Below are positions 1 to 5,792 of a stretch of 8,696 bases of DNA, one piece after another. A model generated the notes under the pieces. The model was not told the DNA's origin and made no database searches. It saw only the letters and a list, made by a program, of their open reading frames with translations. Position 1 is the stretch's first letter. Each line of letters begins with the position of its first letter. Location: positions 1-8,696 of the forward strand of contig JARBUQ010000164.1 in assembly GCA_029239545.1 (NCBI GenBank). Direction: 5' to 3'. The translations under genes were made by a program, and so were the position numbers. Source of the stretch: Paenibacillus sp. (GTDB taxonomy: Bacteria; Bacillota; Bacilli; Paenibacillales; NBRC-103111).

Positions 1-18
1 CCGACTAGTGAGGCCGGA

Positions 19-152
19 TTAATTGCAGAAAAGCAATTAAATGGGTAAAAGAGTCGATTCGGGGATCGTTTAGTGGGAAATAGTTGCGGTTCTGCAGTTA
101 AAGTCGGCTAATTCGGGGTCCAGAGTGAAATTAATTGCCTTTTGGCAATTAA
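19..152 (+). repeat. Three diverged hairpin repeats, about 50-60 bp apart
   Basis: Three related hairpins follow each other. The first has TTAATTGC at 19-26 and GCAATTAA at 33-40 around a 6-nt loop. The second has TAGTTGC at 81-87 and GCAGTTA at 94-100, where two substitutions still allow G-U pairs in RNA. The third has TTAATTGCC at 131-139 and GGCAATTAA at 144-152 around TTTT. Loop centres are 61 and 51 bp apart. Flanks also recur: GTCG plus TTCGGGG at 53-64 and again at 103-118, and AGTG shortly before the second and third hairpins. Stems are kept while sequence drifts, which suggests the folded form matters. The window edge cuts the left side, so more units may lie upstream. I do not recognise a named family. 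Confidence 0.65.
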
Positions 153-175
153 ATGAACGCAGGATGGAGGTTTTT

Positions 176-210
176 GCCTGGGAGCTGGCCCGCACGCGGT
201 TAGCTCAGGT
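176..210 (+). other. GC-rich hairpin between the repeats and the structured RNA
   Basis: Arms GCCT-gg-GAGCT (176-186) and AGCTCAGGT (202-210) pair with a 2-nt bulge and one terminal G-U. Inside, CCG (190-192) pairs with CGG (197-199) around CACG. There is no T tract after it, so it is not a terminator. It may be part of the plus-strand structured transcript or a separate intergenic element. Confidence 0.4.
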
Positions 211-651
211 TCACTAGTAAAGCAAACTTAGCTAATAGCAAAAAACAATTATCACAAATTCAAGCCCAAAAAGAGGAAACCGAGAAATAGTAAACTCATC
301 TTAGGCTATTGGTTAAGGTAGCTTAACTAATAACGTGGGTTAACGAATGGGTGCATAAGGACTCGGATCTAGAGATGTAGGAAAGAATGCGTTAATAAGC
401 AATTCCACTTGGAGTCGTGCGATACCTTGAGCGAATGGTTGGCGGGGATCCAAGCTTACCCCCGAAGTTTGGTTATGAAAGCTGTGGGGGAGAAATGAAC
501 CCCCGAATATTACAAGGGGGTACAGGGATATGAATACCGGATCGAAGATGTGCTTCCGAATCAAGCGGATGCAGAGCGCAAGGAGAACGTAACTCCCTAA
601 TCCGAGTCGAACCCAAGGGGGTGGCAGGTGAAGCGGAGAAACGAAGTGTTC

Positions 652-713
652 GGCTTTGTCTTTGGGTCCCAACCTCTAAATAATAGAATCCAAGGAACCC
701 AAAGACAACAGCC
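652..713 (+). repeat. Long inverted repeat near the 3' end of the structured RNA
   Basis: The arm at 652-670 and the arm at 694-713 are complementary over about 18 pairs, with one single-base bulge and one mismatch or wobble. The core TTGTCTTTGGGT/ACCCAAAGACAA is perfect. The 23-nt loop (671-693) is A/T rich. A second small hairpin, AGTTTTC (717-723) with GAAAACT (727-733), follows at once. Neither is followed by a clear T tract, so I read these as RNA structure rather than terminators. Confidence 0.7.
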
Positions 714-739
714 AAAAGTTTTCGAAGAAAACTACATCG

Positions 740-845
740 TAAGCATAAGCATGGAGCTCACTTGACTGCCCTTCCATGCGTCTTACTGAACTCAACCGCC
801 AAGGACCTGACTGGTCAACTCCCAACTCCCAGTCAAGTTTTTCTT
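740..845 (+). repeat. Direct repeat, copy A (left of alkC)
   Basis: This copy matches 2123-2230 in a series of anchors in the same order: TAAGCATAAGCATG (740-753) against TAATCATACGCATG, CTGCC, CCTTCCATGCG (770-780) in both, GGACCTGAC (803-811) in both, and CAGTCA followed by GTTTTT. Gaps of a few bases separate the anchors. Both copies end in a terminator hairpin. The pair brackets the minus-strand alkC gene about 1.4 kb apart. Confidence 0.7.
805..842 (+). terminator. Intrinsic terminator at the end of the structured RNA
   Basis: ACCTGACTGG (805-814) pairs with CCAGTCAAGT (829-838) in nine of ten positions, with one C-A mismatch, around a 14-nt loop, and runs into five T residues (838-842). 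The T tract lies on the plus strand, so it stops plus-strand transcription coming from the non-coding region, not alkC. Confidence 0.65.
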
Positions 846-881
846 AACCGATCAGAAGGTTCGTTAACAGATTACCGCACT

Positions 882-908
882 GAGGTGATAGGGGTTATCC
901 TCTTTTTT
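882..908 (+). terminator. Second intrinsic terminator, next to the alkC 3' end
   Basis: GAGGTGATA (882-890) pairs with TATCCTC (896-902) with a 2-nt bulge, followed by six T residues (903-908). As RNA on the plus strand this is a backup terminator 40 nt after the first. The hairpin also forms in minus-strand RNA just past the alkC stop, but no T tract follows it there. Confidence 0.65.
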
Positions 909-914
909 GATTGC

Positions 915-1997
915 TTATTCAAAAGTCAGATCAAATAATACCGAACCCATTTCCTGGCCGTTGATAAAAATGCTCAATTGATGCGTACCTGCATAATATT
1001 GACGAGTGGTGATGAGTTTGAATGAATGCTTCTTGGTCACCTCATAATCTCCGACCCCGTACTCTTTCTCCGATAGTTTGAATCTCTTGGGGCTAAGATT
1101 GCCATTTGCTTTGACGAACCCAATCTCATATTCTACACGCAGCTTCTTGGGACTGTTGGTGTTGTTCTGAATGGAACAGGAGAACACTAGCTCTTCTCCA
1201 ACACGGATGGAGGGTGTCAAGACTTGTATGCTGTTAGCCAGTATGTCGGCCGACCCAGTAAAACCGAACAACGCGAGAGCTTGAGGATTCCCCTTCTTCA
1301 AAAGAGTCCGGCATCCATGTCTCACAATCCAATCGGTGTAAGCATGGTGGCCGTGCCATTTGTGAGCAAGCTCAAGCACAAGCCCCGGATGGTCCTTGGC
1401 AATGTCATTCAGATTATTGGCAACGCTTTTTCTCACATATTCGGAGCTGTCTTCCTTCAACGTTTCAAGAATAGGCAGGATTGGAGCGGGATTTACTTTA
1501 AATGCATTCAGGCTCATTGCCCACGGAAGCCGCGGCCTGCATCCTTCACTGGCTAAGCGGCGAACATGCTCATTGTCGTGATGTGCCCAGCTCAGCATCT
1601 GATTCATCATTGCGTCCGGATACTTCACTATGAAAGGCCTGACAGCAAATTCACAGCTCGAGAACCGCGTGAAATGCTCCAGAGCGGCAATGGACAGATC
1701 ATAGTACTCCAAACCATTGATCTCAATAAACTCGGGGAAAAACAAATATTCAAAACCTCTGCATTGCGGTGCGATGGCGGTTAGAATTCCGAGCGCCTCT
1801 GCATAGGAAGGAGGCAGCGTCTCCGTAAGTGAGACCGCGATATGCCGCATTCTTTGTTTCAGCTCCCGGGCTTCCCATTCCTCATCATAGATTAGCTGCA
1901 GGAATCGCCCGGTATCGAAGCCGTTGTATTCTTGCTTGACGATGTCCGCGAATCGTTCGAGAAAAGCTCTTGTGTACAAGTTTTTTAAGGGTTCCAT
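915..1997 (-). CDS. alkC: DNA-3-methyladenine glycosylase AlkC (HEAT-like repeats plus Ig-like domain)
   Basis: The 360-residue protein belongs to the AlkC branch of the AlkC/AlkD superfamily. These cytoplasmic glycosylases remove N3-alkylated bases such as 3-methyladenine, and AlkC also 3-methylcytosine, without flipping the base out. The N-terminus begins EPLKNLYTRAFLERF and residues about 30-245 form the helical HEAT-like repeats. Typical family stretches are EFAVRPFIVKYP (116-127), EHVRRLASEGCRPRLPWA (143-160), SEYVRKSVANNLNDIAKDHP (185-204) and ACRTLLKKGNP-like (229-238). Residues about 255-360 are beta-rich and match the Ig-like domain found in the AlkC-alpha type. The ATG at 1997 has AGGAGG at 2016-2011 on the minus strand, 13 nt away, which is rather far, but no in-frame start is nearer. 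It is divergent from dxs, single and bracketed by direct repeats. The usual dxs cluster does not contain it, so insertion is likely. Confidence 0.9.
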   Translation of the reverse strand: MEPLKNLYTRAFLERFADIVKQEYNGFDTGRFLQLIYDEEWEARELKQRMRHIAVSLTETLPPSYAEALGILTAIAPQCRGFEYLFFPEFIEINGLEYYDLSIAALEHFTRFSSCEFAVRPFIVKYPDAMMNQMLSWAHHDNEHVRRLASEGCRPRLPWAMSLNAFKVNPAPILPILETLKEDSSEYVRKSVANNLNDIAKDHPGLVLELAHKWHGHHAYTDWIVRHGCRTLLKKGNPQALALFGFTGSADILANSIQVLTPSIRVGEELVFSCSIQNNTNSPKKLRVEYEIGFVKANGNLSPKRFKLSEKEYGVGDYEVTKKHSFKLITTRQYYAGTHQLSIFINGQEMGSVLFDLTFE

Positions 1998-2122
1998 AGT
2001 GCAGTAATAGCCTCCTGATTAATGGGTAGGTAACATTCTCTACTGTCCACTTTACCACAACTGAGGCGTTAGAATAGCTGGTGTGCCGTATTTGTTTGAC
2101 GAAAGCTGACTCTGCTCACCCT

Positions 2123-2230
2123 TAATCATACGCATGAATTTGGAGCTTATCTGCCTATCCCTTCCATGCGCTAAACTGTATCCAAAGCCATGGACCTGAC
2201 GAGTAAACTTCCAGTCAGGTTTTTGTTATG
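2123..2230 (+). repeat. Direct repeat, copy B (right of alkC, before dxs)
   Basis: Diverged second copy of 740-845, in the same orientation. Shared anchors are TAATCATACGCATG (2123-2136), CTGCC (2151-2155), CCTTCCATGCG (2160-2170), GGACCTGAC (2192-2200) and CAGTCAGGTTTTT (2212-2224). Length is almost equal to copy A with small indels. The dxs promoter starts directly behind it. Confidence 0.7.
2194..2224 (+). terminator. Intrinsic terminator in repeat copy B
   Basis: ACCTGAC (2194-2200) pairs perfectly with GTCAGGT (2214-2220) around a 13-nt loop, followed by T residues at 2220-2224. It shields the dxs promoter from plus-strand transcription upstream. In this copy the hairpin has lost the TGG/CCA pairs of copy A but repaired its mismatch. 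Confidence 0.6.
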
Positions 2231-2237
2231 CTATAAT
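2229..2237 (+). promoter_or_regulatory. Extended -10 promoter for dxs
   Basis: TGCTATAAT (2229-2237) is a perfect -10 hexamer with the extended TGN element. The position of the -35 box (about 2209-2214) shows no TTGACA-like hexamer, which extended -10 promoters tolerate. Transcription would start near 2244, giving a leader of about 105 nt. That leader holds only a weak AAGCT/AGCTT hairpin (2281-2285/2297-2301), and I see no known riboswitch in it. The rest of the 1998-2348 gap holds the alkC ribosome binding site, repeat copy B and no clear alkC promoter. Confidence 0.65.
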
Positions 2238-2348
2238 GGATCACATAAACCATAATGGCGTCATTCTGCACCGCAAGGATAAGCTGTATTAGTCGGAGCT
2301 TCTTGGGAATTATAGTGTGATAGTCGATCGGAAAGCGGGGCTCTAAAC

Positions 2349-4235
2349 GTGCTGCTAAATCAAATTAACTCGCCAAAAGACCTTAAAAGGCTGTCCAGTA
2401 TTCAATTGGAATCGTTGGCAGAAGAAATTCGTCAATTTTTAATTGACAACCTGTCCAGGACAGGCGGTCATCTTGCTCCCAACCTTGGGGTTGTTGAGCT
2501 GACTTTGGCGATGCATTATTTATACGATAGTCCGAAGGACAAATTTATATTTGATGTGGGCCATCAATCGTACGTACATAAGCTGCTTACAGGACGTAAA
2601 GATCAATTCGATACGCTGCGTAAGTATAAGGGCATGTGCGGTTTCGTGAAACGCTCGGAGAGCGAGCACGATGTATGGGAAGCCGGGCACAGCAGCACCT
2701 CGCTGTCAGCGGCTATGGGGATGGCGATTGCAAGGGATTTCAAAGGTGAGACGAACAAGGTAATAGCGGTTATCGGCGACGGTGCTTTGACCGGCGGGAT
2801 GGCACTCGAAGCCTTGAATCACATCGGGCACGAGAAGAAGAATCTGATTGTTGTATTGAATGACAACGAAATGTCCATAGCGCCGAATGTGGGTGCAATT
2901 CATAATTACTTGTGCAAGATCCGTTCCGACAAGACTTACCTGAAGGCCAAAGAAGAGATAGAACATCTGCTCAAGAAAATTCCAGCGATAGGTGGCACCC
3001 TTGCTAAGACAGCCGAGCGGGTCAAGGATAGCTTGAAATATATGGTCGTATCCGGAGTATTATTCGAGGAATTAGGACTGACTTATATGGGGCCTATCGA
3101 TGGGCATAACCTTCCCAAGCTGTTAGAAACGTTCAAGCAGGCCGAGAAAGTGAACGGCCCTGTCCTTATACATGTTCTAACGGTGAAGGGCAAGGGTTAT
3201 TCACCTGCCGAGGCGGACTCCCAGTCCTGGCATGGCGGAGGTCCGTACAAGATCGAGTCTGGGCAGTTCGTTAAGGCTGTAGGACCTCCCATGTATACGG
3301 AAGTGTTCAGTCAGGCGCTCATAGAACTGGCTGAGCAGGACAAGCGAATCGTAGCGGTCACGCCGGCTATGCCTTCAGGTTCCGGATTGCTTAAGTTCGC
3401 CAAGCTGTTCCCTGATCGCATGATCGATGTAGGGATTGCTGAGCAGCATGCGGCTACATTGTGCGCTTCTCTGGCAATGGAAGGGCTGAAGCCGGTATTC
3501 GCGGTTTATTCGACCTTCTTACAGCGCGCATATGACCAAGTTGTGCATGATATATGCCGCCAGAACGCGAATGTTATATTCGCGATTGACCGGGCAGGAT
3601 TTGTAGGGGCAGACGGCGAGACACATCAGGGCGTTTATGATATGGCTTTTCTGCGCAGCATTCCGAACATGGTTATTATGATGCCTAAGAACGAGAATGA
3701 GCTGAGGCATATGATGAAGACCGCTGTCGATTATGAAGATGGTCCTATTGCCGTGCGTTATCCGCGTCTTAATGGCGTAGGGGTCGACATGGAGCCGGTC
3801 ATGAAGCCGATTCCTATCGGTTCGTGGGAAGTCGTTCGCGATGGGGAAGGATTTGCCGTATTAGCTATGGGTCCTCTGCTGCAATTGGCGGAAGAAGCCG
3901 CTGAGCAGTTGAAGAGCGAAGGGGTTCAACTGCGTGTCATCAATGCCCGATTTATTAAGCCGGTTGATGAGGATATGCTTCTCAAGCTCTATAAGGACGG
4001 CTGCAGTGTATTGACGCTGGAGGAGGGCACGGAGATAGGCGGTTTCGGCAGTGCGGTGCTTGAATTCTATGCAGCGCGCAACATTTATGGCATGAAGGTC
4101 AAGGTGATCGGTGTGCCCGATTACTTCGTTGAGCATGGCAGCGTCAAAGAACAGCGCCAAGAGACAGGGATTACCGTAGAGCGAATTGTGACCGAAGTGA
4201 AGGCGCTAATGACACGGAAGAGACAACGCGCCTAA
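2349..4235 (+). CDS. dxs: 1-deoxy-D-xylulose-5-phosphate synthase
   Basis: Cytoplasmic thiamine-diphosphate enzyme that joins pyruvate and glyceraldehyde 3-phosphate into DXP, the first step of the MEP isoprenoid pathway and a precursor source for thiamine and pyridoxal. At 628 residues it is full length. Visible motifs are GGHLAPNLG with His41 (His49 in E. coli), the ThDP/Mg motif GDG (143-145) to NDN (171-173), IAEQHA with catalytic Glu365 (Glu370 in E. coli), and DRAGFVGADGETHQG (414-428) of the transketolase-type pyrimidine domain. PIAVRYPR and a C-terminal transketolase domain follow. GTG at 2349 is chosen because the N-terminus MLLNQI fits the family, an in-frame TAG lies at 2313-2315 and no better start intervenes. 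Its ribosome site (AAGCGGGG, ending 2340) is weak. It is probably co-transcribed with tlyA, 30 nt downstream. No oddities in the protein. Confidence 0.96.
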   Translation: MLLNQINSPKDLKRLSSIQLESLAEEIRQFLIDNLSRTGGHLAPNLGVVELTLAMHYLYDSPKDKFIFDVGHQSYVHKLLTGRKDQFDTLRKYKGMCGFVKRSESEHDVWEAGHSSTSLSAAMGMAIARDFKGETNKVIAVIGDGALTGGMALEALNHIGHEKKNLIVVLNDNEMSIAPNVGAIHNYLCKIRSDKTYLKAKEEIEHLLKKIPAIGGTLAKTAERVKDSLKYMVVSGVLFEELGLTYMGPIDGHNLPKLLETFKQAEKVNGPVLIHVLTVKGKGYSPAEADSQSWHGGGPYKIESGQFVKAVGPPMYTEVFSQALIELAEQDKRIVAVTPAMPSGSGLLKFAKLFPDRMIDVGIAEQHAATLCASLAMEGLKPVFAVYSTFLQRAYDQVVHDICRQNANVIFAIDRAGFVGADGETHQGVYDMAFLRSIPNMVIMMPKNENELRHMMKTAVDYEDGPIAVRYPRLNGVGVDMEPVMKPIPIGSWEVVRDGEGFAVLAMGPLLQLAEEAAEQLKSEGVQLRVINARFIKPVDEDMLLKLYKDGCSVLTLEEGTEIGGFGSAVLEFYAARNIYGMKVKVIGVPDYFVEHGSVKEQRQETGITVERIVTEVKALMTRKRQRA

Positions 4236-4265
4236 CGAGGCTTGGATAGGAGACTTGTACCTTCA

Positions 4266-5096
4266 ATGGCAGCAGGAAGCAAAGAACGTCTGGACGTATT
4301 ATTAGTGGAGCAAGGCTATTACGATAGCAGGGAAAAAGCAAAGTCGGCCATTATGGCCGGCCTTGTTTTTGTTCAAGAGGAACGTGTCGACAAGGCCGGC
4401 ACCAAGGTGCCTCGCGAAGCGAAGCTGACTGTGAAGGGAGCGCCACATCCCTACGTGAGTCGGGGGGGCTTGAAGCTGGCGAAGGCGTTAGAAACATTCG
4501 GCATATCGGTGGAAGGGGCGGTCATGCTGGACATCGGAGCTTCTACTGGAGGGTTCACCGACTGCGCCTTACAGCAGGGTGCTTCTTACGTGTACGCGCT
4601 GGATGTGGGTTACAATCAGCTGGATTGGAAGCTGCGCAATGATCCTCGAGTCCAGGTCATGGAGCGCACCAATTTCCGTTACGTGAAGCCGGAGGATCTG
4701 CAGGGACCAGCACCGACATTCGCCAGTATCGATGTATCGTTTATTTCTTTGAAAATTATTCTTCCTCCTCTTCATGAAATATTAGCCGAGCATGGGGAGA
4801 CGGTTGCGCTGATCAAGCCTCAGTTCGAGGCGGGCCGGGAGAAGGTTGGCAAGTCAGGCGTCGTTCGGGATCCCGATACGCATCGTGAGGTATTGCGGAC
4901 CGTGTTAGGTTTTGCAAGGGAAACCGGGTTCGGTATCAAGGGCTTGACTTATTCTCCCATAACCGGCGGGGAAGGGAACATTGAGTTTCTTGCTCACTTC
5001 GTAAATAGCGGATTAGCGGAGGGGTGTTTGACTGTGGAGCAGGCCGATAGCTTAATTGAGGAAACCGTTCTAGCTGCGAATGGAAAATTTCGGTAG
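4266..5096 (+). CDS. tlyA: TlyA-family rRNA 2'-O-ribose methyltransferase
   Basis: S-adenosylmethionine-dependent rRNA methyltransferase of the TlyA family (yqxC in B. subtilis). Mycobacterial TlyA methylates 16S C1409 and 23S C1920. The old 'hemolysin' label is historical. Residues about 5-64 form an S4 RNA-binding domain and the rest an FtsJ/RrmJ-like Rossmann fold. The SAM motif is DIGASTGGFTDC (89-100). A K-D-K-E type set is visible at Lys70 (SRGGLKL), Asp156 (SIDVSF), Lys184 (LIKPQFEAG) and Glu240 (NIEFLAHF). I chose ATG at 4266 (276 residues) because AGGAGA at 4248-4253 sits 12 nt before it. A TTG at 4242 would add eight residues, but its GAGG is only 1 nt away. Second gene of the dxs unit, a pairing conserved in Bacillales. 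Confidence 0.93.
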   Translation: MAAGSKERLDVLLVEQGYYDSREKAKSAIMAGLVFVQEERVDKAGTKVPREAKLTVKGAPHPYVSRGGLKLAKALETFGISVEGAVMLDIGASTGGFTDCALQQGASYVYALDVGYNQLDWKLRNDPRVQVMERTNFRYVKPEDLQGPAPTFASIDVSFISLKIILPPLHEILAEHGETVALIKPQFEAGREKVGKSGVVRDPDTHREVLRTVLGFARETGFGIKGLTYSPITGGEGNIEFLAHFVNSGLAEGCLTVEQADSLIEETVLAANGKFR

Positions 5097-5103
5097 ATGA
5101 CAC

Positions 5104-5132
5104 ATGACATATTGATGTAAATAAGGTATAAT
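5104..5132 (+). promoter_or_regulatory. Sigma-A type promoter after tlyA
   Basis: ATGACA (5104-5109, five of six to TTGACA) and TATAAT (5127-5132, perfect) are 17 nt apart, the ideal spacing. Transcription would start near 5139. An intrinsic terminator follows within 55 nt, so the product is either a very short RNA or a leader under attenuation for the genes from 5320 on. Confidence 0.75.
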
Positions 5133-5144
5133 TATGACATTGAC

Positions 5145-5193
5145 GTGTGAAGCACACCGTTCATTTCCGCATTCGGGACATGAGCGGTTTTTT
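5145..5193 (+). terminator. Intrinsic terminator with overlapping hairpins
   Basis: ACCGTTCAT (5156-5164) pairs with ATGAGCGGT (5180-5188), nine pairs with one G-U, followed by six T residues (5188-5193). The loop can add a short inner stem. A small hairpin GTGTG (5145-5149)/CACAC (5153-5157) overlaps the left arm, and GGACA (5176-5180) can pair with TGTCC (5195-5199) across the right arm. It ends dxs-tlyA transcription and may also attenuate the promoter at 5104-5132. The rest up to 5306 shows no clear second promoter. Confidence 0.8.
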
Positions 5194-5319
5194 GTGTCCG
5201 AACTGTTCAGAACCATCTGCTATCCACCGCTTACACCATCGCCATCGTACCAAAACATTTTGCAGGCAGACAGGATTTTAAGGCTCTCCCCTAGAATGTA
5301 CTAGACGAGGTGATCAGTC

Positions 5320-5772
5320 GTGCAGGCCAGTGATTCTTGGGTTATTATACTGCTCTTGCTTGGTGCGGCCGGATGGCTGTACTTTCGATTGAAGCGGCAA
5401 CAGGGCGATCTGACCGTTTACAGCTCTGTGCCAATGCATGATGAGATTATTGTTAGCTCAGAAGAGGCTCTGGAGCTCATTCAGGGGGCTGGCTATGAAT
5501 GGCTTGCCGGGAAGGTGAAAATACCCATTACAATTACCGTGGACGACAATCAGCTTGAGAGTCGACTATTCGCCGATGGTTTCGTGGAGAAAGATCGACA
5601 ATGGTTTGTCGTGAAATTCGCAAAAGAGAGGAAACCTATAGAAATGACCGGAAGCGGGATCCGAGAGCATCTACTTGTATACAGCCTGTTGTACCCGCAA
5701 GCAGCGGGAGTGCTGTATGTGGATGTGCCGAACCGTTCCATACGTAGGATACAGTTTGAAATTGAAGGATGA
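5320..5772 (+). CDS. Unrecognised membrane-anchored protein, possible degenerate PD-(D/E)XK fold
   Basis: I do not recognise this 150-residue protein. One membrane helix (about 7-22) is followed by RLKRQQ, which predicts an N-outside signal anchor with a cytoplasmic body of about 125 residues. The body has a helix (SSEEALELIQGAGYEWL, 47-62), a beta-rich part, then ADGF (85-88), a strand with VVK (97-99), a helix REHLLVYSLLYP (115-126) and GVLYVDV (130-136). This order resembles the PD-(D/E)XK nuclease core, with Asp86 and Lys99 in place but the acidic residue of the E-X-K motif replaced by Val97. It may be an inactive nuclease-like domain, a low-confidence inference. The GTG start is well supported by GAGGTGATC (5307-5315), nine bases complementary to the 16S rRNA tail, 4 nt before it. 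It lies 20 nt before argR and is probably co-transcribed. B. subtilis has no gene at this place, so it is a lineage-specific member of the cluster. Confidence 0.85.
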   Translation: MQASDSWVIILLLLGAAGWLYFRLKRQQGDLTVYSSVPMHDEIIVSSEEALELIQGAGYEWLAGKVKIPITITVDDNQLESRLFADGFVEKDRQWFVVKFAKERKPIEMTGSGIREHLLVYSLLYPQAAGVLYVDVPNRSIRRIQFEIEG

Positions 5773-5792
5773 ACTGAAATGGGGGACCCATC

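Larger units (their letters stand above)
227..842 (+). ncRNA. Large structured non-coding RNA, possible OLE-class RNA
   Basis: No convincing protein gene covers this stretch, but plus-strand helices are dense. They include 227-239 with 305-317 (13 pairs, two G-U), 307-317 with 322-332 (11 pairs, loop GTAG), 385-390 with 399-405, 439-442 with 450-453, 457-463 with 516-522 (TACCCCC/GGGGGTA), 486-490 with 500-504, 544-547 with 553-556, 582-585 with 593-596, and 652-670 with 694-713. The 9-bp perfect pair 360-368/600-608 closes a 249-nt domain, and 336-341/610-615 (TGGGTT/AACCCA) can stack beside it. An intrinsic terminator ends the region at 842, giving about 616 nt if it starts near 227. OLE RNA (ornate, large, extremophilic; about 610 nt) is known from Firmicutes next to ispA/dxs, so place, strand and size fit. 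No alignment was possible, no partner gene oapA is in the window, and both ends are estimates. It could be an unnamed RNA class. Confidence 0.55.

Noticed and set aside
340..715. Two overlapping minus-strand reading frames (340-672 and 473-715)
   Set aside because: They have no ribosome site, low-complexity composition without family features, overlap each other, and lie in a region whose plus strand is full of RNA helices.
373..762. A plus-frame reading broken only by TGA (496-498) and TAA (598-600), with protein-like stretches such as EYYKGVQGYEYRIEDVLPNQ
   Set aside because: Considered as a decayed gene, but I recognise no family, there is no start with a ribosome site, and strong pairing (486-504, 600-608) overlaps both stops, which RNA structure explains better.
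417..842. Possible group II intron, from GTGCG at 417-421
   Set aside because: No domain V hairpin and no reverse transcriptase or maturase gene are present; the match is five bases.
2255..2320. A 21-codon reading frame in the dxs leader
   Set aside because: No Shine-Dalgarno site precedes the ATG and the peptide has no features of a leader peptide.
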